Part shown: positions 55,015 through 64,000 of the stretch, piece after piece
Layout: each line of letters begins with the position of its first letter
How positions within the stretch are numbered: the stretch's first letter is position 1
Source of the DNA: Stomoxys calcitrans
Lineage: Eukaryota; Arthropoda; Insecta; Diptera; Muscidae
Assembly: GCF_963082655.1 (NCBI RefSeq)
Contig: NC_081554.1
Coordinates: 99,831,273 to 99,895,272, forward strand
Reading direction: 5' to 3'
Length of the DNA stretch: 64,000 bases
Position numbers and translations under genes: made by a program
Notes under the pieces: model-generated
What the model saw: the letters and a program-made list of their open reading frames with translations, nothing else
Told to the model about the DNA's origin: nothing
The model's database searches: none

Positions 55015-56528
55015 AGGTCTACGAATAATCAGAATCAATTACAAACGGGTGTAAGTTCCTTGCAAGTCCTGAATTCCTGGTGAACATCCTAACGTCAGGA
55101 ATAAGAAGGCGAATATCCCTGGAACACACGCCATGAAAATAACGATAGAGCAATACAACGCTACCCACATTCCGACGATGTTCAAGAGAAGCAATAGAGT
55201 TGGATACCCTACTATCCCCAATCAACACCATCGCTCTCCGTTAAACCCGGTCAAGTAGTTCCAAGGATGATTTTGGAGCTCCTGCTCATATATGAGAGTT
55301 ATATTCCATCCTCGGCCTGATGAAGGTAGTACAGATATTAAGAAGATCAGAAGAGGTGAAATATTTCTAGCGCCGCTTACGAAAGCCCAAACACTTGAAT
55401 GCTTCTTTCGACACTTCGGACCAACGGACATGACATTATATCTTCATGCCCAGAACATCAAGAGCATCTGACTGCCCTACATCTATACCGTCGATAGATA
55501 TCGTCGAATGTAGTGGGTCAGTGAATCACTTGTAAGACAAGAAACAGCACGGCATATTCTGTGCGTTAAAATCTACTCTGTTCATTCCCCCACTCGGAAA
55601 TGACCAACAAATCCTTGGAGAGCGTCTCATCCATAATGTGCCTCCTGTCCACAATTTCTTGAGGACTGGGCCTATGGTCGAATGAAAATGTATGACACAG
55701 ACTACAGAAAGAGGAGAGGACAGAGCCTTGTGGCACACCTGCGGTCAAAGTATACTCAACTGTTGAAATCATCTACAACAACTCATATAGTGTGATCTCT
55801 AAGAAAGCTCGATATAAATCGAACGAAGTTATTACCGACTCCAAAAGCGAAAAGCTTTGATAAAAGTGCGCCGTGCCAGAGCTACGACAGACTACTGTCA
55901 TCGGCAAATGAGTAGACTATATTCGAAGTCTGACCCAATAGATCGTCAATGAAAAAAAAGAAAAAGAGAAGGGGAGAGGACATAGCCTTGTGACACACCT
56001 GCGGTCAATGTATACTCATCTGTTGAGAACCCATCTACAACAACTCGTATAGTGCGATCTCTGAGAAAGCTCAATATAAATCGAACGAAGTTATTACCGA
56101 CTCCAAAAGCGACAAGCTTTGATAAAAGTGCGCCGTCCCAGAGCCATGACCAAACTGTTGGATAGAGCGACTCCATCGTTCCTACAAAAAATGCCATGAG
56201 GTCTTCCATAGAGCGATTTCTGCGGAAACCATACTGTCTGTCGCTAAGAAGGCCATTGGACTCTAAGTATCTGACAAGATGATGGTTAACCATACTCTCC
56301 ATAACCTTGGAGAGCGCGGAGCATATCGCAATTGGCTGGTAATTCGCAGGGTTGTTAGCCCCACCTTTTTTGGGGACGTTCAGCCGTTCGCAACCTTCCA
56401 ACGCGCCGGGAAAACTCCCGCACGGTAAGCAAGATTGAAAAGGTTGCGTAGTGGACGAGCAAGCGTCGAACAACACTTACAAAGGACAAGCGTTGATATA
56501 CCGTCCAGGCCCGGAGATTTATTAACGA
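55015..56528 (-). pseudogene. Jockey-clade LINE reverse transcriptase, rearranged
   Basis: Minus strand from 56528: 'PGLDGIS'-like start, 'NPANYQPIAICSALSKVMES' (RT motif 1), 'LLSDRQYGFRRNRSMEDLMA' (motif 2), 'VVVDGFSTDEYTLTAGVSQG' (motif 4, usually GVPQGSVLSP), 'YSFADDSS' at about 55916-55893 (catalytic YADD/FADD). The sequence just upstream of FADD is then repeated (55735-55875 copies 55965-56150), followed by the C-terminal part: 'RGWNITLIYEQELQN', 'IGDSRVSNSIASLEHRRNVG' and 'YRYFHGVCSR'. These are typical of Jockey-group LINEs. Multiple stops and frameshifts; the 3' end at 55015 is truncated. Confidence 0.82.
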
Positions 56529-56529
56529 C

Positions 56530-57215
56530 GAGATGTGAATGTCAGAAGCATACAGTAAAATTTAATACATTTCGGGCACTTATCGCCAATTTTCATAACT
56601 TACTGACGGTTATTGCTGTTCAAGAAACCTGCTTCATTACCAATGTTACGCAAATTTATAAAATTCCAGGTTACAAAGTAATATATTGTTGTTGATCTGA
56701 CTGATATGATGGCACTTCTGTATTTGTAAGGAACCACTTGCAAGTTCTAAGTGCAAAATATGAAAACAAAGATTTTATAGATTTATCGTTTTAAAACTGC
56801 AAGGTTTCAAGATCCAAGGGAAACCGCCTACAATTATATCCTATTATAAGCCCCCCAAATGCAATCAGAGATATATTTTGGCTTTTTTGGATAGAGTATT
56901 AAACTGCCATGTTAGAAATCCTATTATTCTTATTGGTGACGCGAATATTAATACGCAAGGCATTGTATTTGATGGTGTTCTTAAGACGTTGCAGAACTAT
57001 TATTTATGGAATTGTGATACTATGGTAACGCGACCTCAGAGTTATGCTAGTCTCGATCATGTCTACACCAATGACACAAAACCTCTAGCTTTCAAAACAA
57101 CAAACAATTTTAAGGTAATTTCGTTCAATTTCAAGTGTAATATCTCGAAAACTACATTACGGGAAATATGTATGTATAATTGCCCCAAAAATACCTGTCC
57201 TACTAAATTTGCCAT
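56530..57215 (+). pseudogene. LINE apurinic endonuclease domain
   Basis: Plus strand: 'LLTVIAVQETCF' (catalytic Glu motif QE), 'IYKIPGYKVI', 'DGTSVFVRNHLQVL', then from 56878 'FLDRVLNCHVRNPIILIGDA' (GDAN/GDFN motif), 'LWNCDTMVTRPQSYASLDHV' (final S-x-x-D-H motif). All conserved blocks of the LINE AP-endonuclease are present in order, broken by stops near 56695 and a shift near 56870. It abuts the minus-strand Jockey RT at 56528, so the two are not one element in this orientation. Confidence 0.75.
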
Positions 57216-57254
57216 GAACATTGCATTAAGGAACAGGGGATACTTCTCTCATAT

Positions 57255-57472
57255 CAATTAGTGCAGTCCGATTAAAGATTAAGCTCAATGATAACGAGCC
57301 TCATATTTTATGCCGAGTACGAACGGCGTGCCGCATAACAACACCATTTGGTAAAGACATTTTAACGTGGCAGGATTCCTTATAAATGTAGCCAGAAATA
57401 GTAAGAGGATAACCAGGCGTTAGGAGTAAAAGGCGGACATGCTAACCTCTGCGCCACGTTGGCCTCACCCAG
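57255..57472 (-). mobile_element. tRNA-derived SINE lacking its B box
   Basis: Minus strand: GGCCAACGTGGCGCAGAGG and TTAGCATGTCCGCC (A-box end, about 57470-57435), CTAACGCCTGG, then directly GGTTATCCTC: the segment holding GGTTCGAATCC is deleted. The body and tail follow, ending GACTGCACTAATTGATATG at about 57255. Confidence 0.65.
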
Positions 57473-57516
57473 TCCTAAACTGGAGAAACAGTTACCTGAC
57501 ACAGCACATATCCTTA

Positions 57517-59885
57517 GCACGTAAAAGCGTGCTAAGTTCGGCCGGGCCGAATCTTATATACCCTCCACCATGGATCGCATTTGCCGAGTTCTTTTCACGG
57601 CATCTCTTCTTGGGCAAAAAAGGATATAATAAAAGATTTGCTCTGCTATTAGAGCGATATCAAGATATGGTCCGGTTTGGACCACAATTAAATTATATGT
57701 TGGAGACCTGTGTAAAATGTCAGTCAATTCGAATAAGAATTGCGCCCTTTGGGGGCTCAAGAAGTAAAATAGAGAGATCCATTTATATGGGAGCTGTATC
57801 GGGCTATAGACCGATTCAGACCATAATAAACACGTTTGTTGATGGTCATGAGAGGATCCATCGTACAAAATTTCAGGCATATCGGATAATAATTGCGACC
57901 TCTAGGGGTCAAGAAGTCAAGATCCCAGATCAGTTTATATGGCAGCTATATCAGGTTATGAACCGATTTGAAACTTATTTGACACAGTTGTTGGATATCA
58001 TAACGAAATACTTCGTGCAAAAATTCATTCAAATCGGATAAGAATTGTGCCCTCTAGAGGCTCAAGAAGTCAAGACCCAAGATCGGTTTATATGGCAGCT
58101 ATATCAGGTTATGGACCGATTTAAACCATACTTGGCACAGTTGTTGGATATCATAACAAAACACGTCGTGCGAAATTCCATTCTAATCGGATAAGAATTG
58201 CGTCCTCTAGAGGCTCAAGAAGTCAAGACCCAAGATCGGATTATATGGCAGCTATATCAGGTTATGGGCCGATTTGAACCATACTTGGCACATTATTGGA
58301 TATAACAGGTTATGAACAGCTATATCAGGTTATGAACCGATTTGAACCTTACTTGACACAGTTGTTGGATATCATAACGAAATACTTCGTGCAAAAATTC
58401 ATGCAAATCAGATAAGAATTGTGCCCTCTAGAGGCTCAAGAAGTCAAGATTTATATGGGAGCTCTATCGGGCTATAGACCGATTCAGACCATAATAAACA
58501 CGTATGTTAATGGTCATGAGAGAATCCGTCGTACAATATTTCAGGCAAATCGTATAAGAATTGCGCACTCTAGAGGCTCAAGAAGTCAAGACCCAAGATC
58601 GGTTTATATGGCAGCTATATCAGGTTATGAACCGATTTGAACCTTATTTGACACAGTTGTTGGATATCATAACAAAACACATCGTGCAAAAATTCATTCA
58701 AATCGGATAAGAATTATGCCCTCTAGAGGCTCAAGAAGTCAAGACCCAAGATCGGTTTATATGGCAGCTATATCAGATTATGGACCGATTTAAACCATAC
58801 TTGGCACAGTTGTTGGATATCATAACAAAACACGTCGTGCGAAATTCCATTCTAATCGGATAAGAATTGCGCCCTCTAGAGGCTCAAGAAGTCAAGACCC
58901 AAGATCAGATTATATGGCAGCTATATCAGGTTATGGACCGATTTGAACCATACTTGGCACATTTATTGGATATAACAGGTTATGAACAGCTATATCAGGT
59001 TATGAACCGATTTGAACCTTATTTGACACAGTTGTTGGATATCATAACGAAATACTTCGTGCAAAAATTCATTCAAATCGGATAAGAATTGTGCCCTCTA
59101 GAGGCTCAAGAAGTCAAGACCCAAGATCGGTTTATATGGCAGCTATATCAAATTATGGACCGATTTAAACCATACTTGGCACATTTATTAGATATAACAA
59201 CAAAACACGTCGTGCAAAATTTCATTTCAATCGGATAAGAATTGCGCACTCTAGAGGCTCAAGAAGTCAAGACCCTAGATCGGTTTATATCGTAGCTATA
59301 TCAGGTTATTAACCGATTTAAACCATACTTGGCACAGTTGTTGGATATCATAACAAAACACGTCGTGCAAAATTTCATTCTAATCGGATTAGAATTGCGC
59401 ACGCTAGAGGCTCAAGAAGTCAAGACCCAAGATCGGTTTATATGGCAGCTATATCAGGTTATGAACCGATTTGAACTATACTTAGCACAGTTGTTGGATA
59501 TCATAACAAAACACGTCGTGCCAAAATTCATTCCAATCGGATAGGAATTGCGCACTCTAGAGGCTCAAGAAGTCAAGACCCAAGATCGGTTTATATGGCA
59601 GCTATATCAAAACATGGACCGATATGGCCCTTTTACAATACCAACCGACCTACACTAATAAGAAGTATTTGTGCAAAATTTCAAGCGGCTAGCTTTACTC
59701 CTTCGGAAGTTAGCGTGCTTTCGACAGACGGACGGACGGACGGACGGACATGGCTAGATCGACATAAAATGTTGCGACGATCAAGAATATATATACCTTA
59801 TGGGGTCTCAGACGAATATTTCGAGTAGTTACAAACAGAATGACGAAATTAGTATACCCCCATCTTATGGTGGAGGGTATAAAAA
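57517..59885 (-). mobile_element. HINE-A element with an expanded 153-bp array
   Basis: 3' head CACGTAAAAGCGTGCTAAG, TTCGGCCGGGCCGAA and TATATACCCTCCACCATGG. Roughly eleven units or part-units follow, some shortened (e.g. GGATATAACAGGTTATGAAC at about 58298 and again 58970). 5' end: ACAGACGGACGGACGGACGG at about 59728, ATATATATACCTTATGGGG and ATGGTGGAGGGTATAAAAA. A block of about 660 bp (from about 58316) is repeated from about 58980 with the same shortened unit, showing unequal exchange of several units at once. The 200-codon ORF 57439-58041 and others here are repeat shadows. Confidence 0.9.
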
Positions 59886-59944
59886 TTGTGAAATTTAATG
59901 ATATTCGCCCTTACAGGCAAAAAACTTGAAATGAAAAAATTCGG

Positions 59945-60015
59945 CAGATCCCGGCCGGGATTCGAACCTGGGCACACGAAGGAACAGCGAGAGCCGTTGC
60001 CGCTGTCTAGATTCC
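59945..60015 (-). mobile_element. tRNA B-box-like sequence
   Basis: Minus strand AGGTTCGAATCCCGGCCGGG (59969-59950) is a strong B box followed by a GC-rich arm. The upstream part has a loose A-box-like AGACAGCGGCAACGG. A SINE head or tRNA pseudogene is likely; no full cloverleaf is evident. Confidence 0.4.
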
Positions 60016-60189
60016 GAAAACATCAATACAACTTCCAACAGAAGCACAGAATTATATGTACCATGGAAGTATTGTAATTGTCGCAGAAAAAAAGTCTGTC
60101 ATTACACAAAAACACATGAATTGTGAAAATATACAGCTAATAGATATCATTGTGATGTGATAATTGTATCATACACCGATAGGAAAAAA

Positions 60190-60322
60190 TGTATGTGTAT
60201 AGCCGGCCACAATGGGATTGATGGAGCACAGGTTCGATACTCATCGGCACACAAAATCATTTTGCAATCTTTTAAAAAACTGCGCACTTTTATTTTGCAC
60301 CACGGCCGGCTATACACATACA
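60190..60322. repeat. Inverted-repeat element with 19-bp perfect arms
   Basis: TGTATGTGTATAGCCGGCC at 60190-60208 and its perfect complement at 60304-60322. Inside, AGGTTCGATACTC at 60230-60242 looks like a tRNA B box. The total is 133 bp. It could be a small MITE or a folded SINE fragment. The ORF at 60157-60342 spans the arms and is not a gene. Confidence 0.6.
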
Positions 60323-61285
60323 ATGTTTTAAGAGTCGTTTAAACTTAAGGTGTATGTGTATGTATACCAAACACATTTCGTAGGGATGATGTTCACAACG
60401 GTGAGTGCATGAAACAACAACGCGTGTTCACACAATCATCCACGCTTGTTGACAATATTTCCAACAACGCCCGTGTATGATAGTGACAACGCAAGTGCAT
60501 GATTTTGCAACATATTGTTTCCTATCTGTGTACTTGCCCTTTTTCGTTTAGAGGCAAAAAATTGAAAAAAGCCATGGTTCAAAAATTTATGTCGAAAAAT
60601 CATTGGAATAATTGTGTAACATTCGAACGGATACAGAAAGCTATTACATATACATGAAACCTGACAAAGTGAATGTGGAGTTGGTTTTCAATAATATTTA
60701 AAAATTTGGAGACCCTTGTAGGTCCAGGGGCTGACATGGGGCGTGAATGAATTTCACCTCTAGGATTTCAAATTTGGGAGTGTTGCCAAATAGGCATTTA
60801 TAGGCCGATCATCCTGACTCTTTTTGAAAAAGATAGAGCTCGCAAAATTCTATAAAAAACATGCCTTCATGTCTGGAATATCTATAACGGTTTATGTGAT
60901 AGTGAAGTTGCAACAATTTGTTTTTAAGATTTCAGTCAAGGCATCGTCGGCATTTTAAGAATTGTGGCCCTATTTCTTTACCAATTGCAAATTTGATAAT
61001 ACAAATATACAAAGTTTTCCAAATAATTAAAAAAGTTGATAAAGATTGTTCTTTCCCTCTAAAAGTTATACGCTTTATAACATAAAATTTCCGAAAAAGA
61101 AACTAAATTACGAATTATGATGAAAATTTTACAGAAAATATTTTTTTTTTTTTTTTTGAAAATATGTTTTTATTATGTTTTGGTTGATAATTTTAAAATA
61201 TCATAGGCTTGAAATAGGAAAAATATAAAATTGAAAAAATCTACTCCACTTAGCACCCTTCTCAAACATTCATTTTATAGGCTGA
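60323..61285. other. Unassigned stretch
   Basis: Contains loosely repeated words ACAACGGTGAGTGCATGA (about 60396) and ACAACGCAAGTGCATGA (about 60486), a poly-T run at 61140-61158, and AT-rich sequence. No ORF or element end recognised. Confidence 0.3.
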
Positions 61286-61707
61286 ACAATTTTGGTTAAC
61301 CCGAAGCCTTTGGGTCGACGCAGTCCATGTTAAGGGCGTGGACGACGAATGCGCATACAATGCTGTGGAACAACGAAACGGTCGGTAGAAATCCAGATCG
61401 TGAGAATAGGAGGCTATTACTGAAAGGAAGTAAGAAGAGGTCAGTGTAGCTCTCGTTATCATCACGGGAGACATAGGACTACGAGTTCACTTATGTAAAA
61501 TCGGTGCGGCAAGTGATAGCATATGTAGGATATACGGGGAAGATGATGAGGCGTTGGAGCATTTCCTATGTCATTGCCCGCCTTTCGCGTCTAACAGATA
61601 CCAGCACTTAGGTGGGGACATTATACCAGACATGAGCCAACTTAGGGGCGTGGCGTGGAAAACAATTAAGGATTTTGTAAGTAGCACGAAATTCCTTACA
61701 TAAAATA
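61286..61707 (+). pseudogene. LINE-A C-terminus with zinc-knuckle-like motif
   Basis: Frame 1 reads 'EAFGSTQSMLRAWTTNAHTM' (end of RNase H region, compare 26780-26850). After a shift near 61445 frame 2 reads 'ALVIITGDIGLRVHLCKIG', 'CRIYGEDDEALEHFLCHCP' (Cys/His motif near the C-terminus, first Cys of the usual CxxC pair changed to Tyr) and 'NRYQHLGGDIIPDMSQLRG', ending at a stop at 61705-61707. It shows the normal 3' coding end of the LINE-A family. The minus ORF at 61262-61474 is a shadow. Confidence 0.8.
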
Positions 61708-62100
61708 TCATCGAAATCGGATGAAAAATGCTCCTTACTCAAAAATGATCAATACTCTATATCAGGAGATCGGTCAATATGGCAGCAATATCCAACTAAT
61801 CTGAACCACATTCGACAAGAATGGGTAGGGGTCTTCCAGAACCCACTGTGCCAAGTTTGATCGAAATCGGGTAATAAATTGATCTTTTATGGCTTTAATA
61901 ACCTATATCGGCAGATCAGGCGGTCGGTCGGACCATATCCCTTACGAATGGAAAGGGATTTGGTCCACACAGAACTCACTGTGCCAAATTTCATCAAAAT
62001 TGGATGAAAATTTAGGAGTTTATTGCATCAAGTCTTTAAGTCATGAGATCCTTCTATATAGCGGCTATATATAACTATAATCCGATTTTATGAAATTAGA
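61708..62100. mobile_element. HINE-B-like unit fragment
   Basis: Two to three diverged units: ATCGAAATCGGATGAAAAATG, GGAGATCGGTCAATATGGC, AACCCACTGTGCCAAGTTTG, AACTCACTGTGCCAAATTTC. The repeated 'ACTCACTGT-CCAA-TTT' word is that of HINE-B at 21900-22330. No terminus present. Confidence 0.5.
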
Positions 62101-63590
62101 AGGTCAGGTTTATATACAAAGAATAAGAAATTATTCAAAATTACACAAAATGTTTTCAGTTACCAAAATATCTGAACATTTACAAATACCTAAAGAAATA
62201 CCCAAAAAAGGTATTTATTGGGTAAATAACCAATAAATACCTGGGAATTTACACATTAGCATCCCAACTCTATAAATTTCGAATAACACACTAAAAATTA
62301 AAAACTACTCACACTATGGGTCCTGCTGTAGCAAGGCCGTTGTTGAGGCAAAACGTCTCGTTGTCGAGAAAAATATTCCAAGGAATCTTTGTTCTGATAC
62401 ATGGGTCTATAAAATGCTACTGATCCTTTAAGTTGTTCCGTATTTTTTCCACCTTCTAGGAATACGATAGAAATTAGTTCCACTCCAAAGTTGCAATGAT
62501 TTGTTATTTCTCACCTACAATCTAACCAAAATACCATAATTTTACATTTCTCTTCGTAAAATAGACAATATTTGTGGCGCCAATAATCAAATAAATGATG
62601 ATTATATCGATGATGTGTTTGATTCACAAAAAAATCATATTTATTTGAATAGAGTATTGAAAATAATTCATTTACAAATGTAAAACCATTTGTATGATTA
62701 ATTTTTAACCATATGCATTCATAACTCGAGCACATCTATTCATCCACATCAGAAGAACAGAATGTGTTGCTCTTATAAAACAGCCATGAGTCTTGGGTGA
62801 AATGTAATCAGAAAATGAATAAATGAATGAAATGATGATACTACTTACGGATATTTATTAGGAGCAAAGAAATGGGAAATAAGGAGAAGCAAAAAGGGAA
62901 GAAAATACATTATCTCATTAAATGGTTTTTTCGTAATCTCTATTACTTCCCATAGAGCAAAGTGCCATGAACACAAATTAAATTAAATCCATAAGAAATG
63001 ATATGAAGGAGGTCTGGCATTTATTTTCATTGCTACAACATTATCACCGGTGCATCTCAACCGTTTTTGCTTTTGCCTCTTTCGTACTGCCAAAGGTCTT
63101 GTCCTTCTTCACCCTTATCACATTTGTGTATTCACCAAAATACAAAATATTAAAGTTTCCAGATGGTATTAATTTATGCTAAAGCTGATGTATTTTTCCT
63201 AATAATTTTTGTTCTAACTGTCATCTTTCCAAACTATTCGACCTGCAGCATATGTTAATCGCATGGTTCATATGGCATCCGCCTTAAAACAATAAGTCGA
63301 TGGACTTTTGCATTTGACAAGTTTGTATAGCCTATTGTGTTTTTTGGTTTGATGTATTTTGAACTTTTTGCGAATTCTGCACCACGAAGGCGTTTCAACT
63401 ATTATCGTTCCTTCGTTTGAATTTTAATGTCTAGTTTCTAGGTGATTCCGCCGATTTAAGGTGAAAGTCGAAATACATATAAGTCTATACTTGGAAATAG
63501 TTGCTAGAAACGTAATTTTGCATTGTTCACAACCCCTACATGACCTTCGGGCATGGTACTGAAGACTTATATATAAGGCATACCCACACA
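62101..63590. other. Unassigned, largely unique stretch
   Basis: No window repeat, element end or convincing ORF recognised; ORFs at 62298-62483, 62511-62735 and 63424-63651 lack motifs. Likely host intergenic or intronic DNA. The tandem-looking phrase AAATACCTAAAGAAATACCC / AATAAATACC near 62185-62240 is minor. Confidence 0.4.
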
Positions 63591-64000
63591 ATTCAGTTCC
63601 CCTTGAATGTGTAAGGTAGTTCCTTGTCTCGTAAGCTCGTCTGCTATACAATTTCCTGGGATATCTCTGTGGTCTGGTACTCAGATCAGGTGAATTTTAA
63701 ACTATTCAGCAATCTTGTTGATAGACATGCGACAATCGAAGGCGCTCTTTGAATTCAGAAATATGTTCCCCGGAGATATAATGGCTGTCTGCGAAGATCG
63801 TCGTTATGACATTATATCTCAGTCATTCCACGACTTCTTTAATTGTAAGGATTTCTGCTTACACAGTCCTATTTCTTCAGAGTATAGTCCAAAGCCCACC
63901 TGGTCGTCTAGTTTGGAACCATCCGTATAGAAGTTTACGTAACTTCTATTAGCAGGGATATTGTACCTCCAATTAGTTTTATCAGGAATAGTGGTGCAGA
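63591..64000 (-). pseudogene. LINE-B RNase H fragment, runs off window end
   Basis: Minus strand: 'RMVPN*TTRWALDYTL' (corresponds to MDGSKLDHQVGF), a broken middle, 'EISQEIV*QTSLRDKELPYT' in one frame and 'PGNCIADELTRQGTTLHI' in another, matching LINE-B at 50842-51205 and 12830-12580. It lacks about 60 bp around the FSDSQAA motif. It continues past 64000. Confidence 0.7.

Noticed and set aside
1..64000. Host protein-coding genes, LTR retrotransposons or integrated viral genes
   Set aside because: I looked for long frames, gag/pol/integrase motifs and viral polymerase motifs on both strands and saw none. Short exons of a host gene split by large introns cannot be excluded without transcript data.

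Overview
The window looks like non-coding, transposon-saturated DNA from a higher fly, most likely a calyptrate such as a muscid (Stomoxys, Musca or Haematobia type). The clue is the dominant repeat. One end carries a TATACCCTCCACCATAGG-like block, an AAGTATATATATTCTTGATC-like block and a (GTCC/GTCT)n microsatellite. The other end carries a subterminal hairpin TTCGGCCGGGCCGAA next to CTTTTACTTG. That is the architecture of DINE-1/HINE elements (non-autonomous Helentron relatives) of Diptera. The species call is an inference. I see no convincing host gene, no rRNA, no functional tRNA, no CRISPR and no viral gene; all recognisable protein sequence belongs to mobile elements and all of it is broken.

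Layout. 1-5.4 kb: HINE elements, an RTE LINE fragment, an inverted HINE pair, SINE pieces and a CAGCAAA-rich repeat. 5.4-10.8 kb: a recent 2.69-kb direct tandem duplication with both breakpoints in HINE sequence. 10.8-16.3 kb: HINEs of three types plus a LINE RNase H fragment. 16.3-18.4 kb: mostly unique DNA. 18.4-28.4 kb: a HINE, a minus-strand Helitron, more HINEs, AT-rich unique DNA and a LINE RNase H fragment. 28.4-32.4 kb: an RTE-clade LINE, then a LINE 5' end carrying 121-bp tandem units, then a LINE 3' end. 32.6-39.8 kb: two near-identical Helitrons flanking HINEs, one HINE sitting inside another. 40.2-41.8 kb: an almost intact Tc1 transposon. 41.9-48 kb: LINE, Penelope-like, Tc1, SINE, MITE and HINE fragments. 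48-49.4 kb: a HINE split by a 606-bp fold-back transposon derivative. 50.3-54 kb: a LINE split by a nested composite insertion. 55-57.5 kb: a Jockey-clade LINE, a second LINE endonuclease on the opposite strand and a SINE. 57.5-59.9 kb: a long HINE array. 60-64 kb: hairpin and tRNA-like repeats, LINE fragments and a unique stretch.

The genes do not form a pathway. What the sequence records is history: several insertions interrupt other repeats whose uninterrupted form is also present in the window, so insertion order can be read directly. HINE strand below follows the DINE-1 convention (5' = GTCC-microsatellite side, 3' = hairpin side). HINE-A, -B and -C are my labels for three end types. All family calls come from reading motifs by eye; no database search was run.
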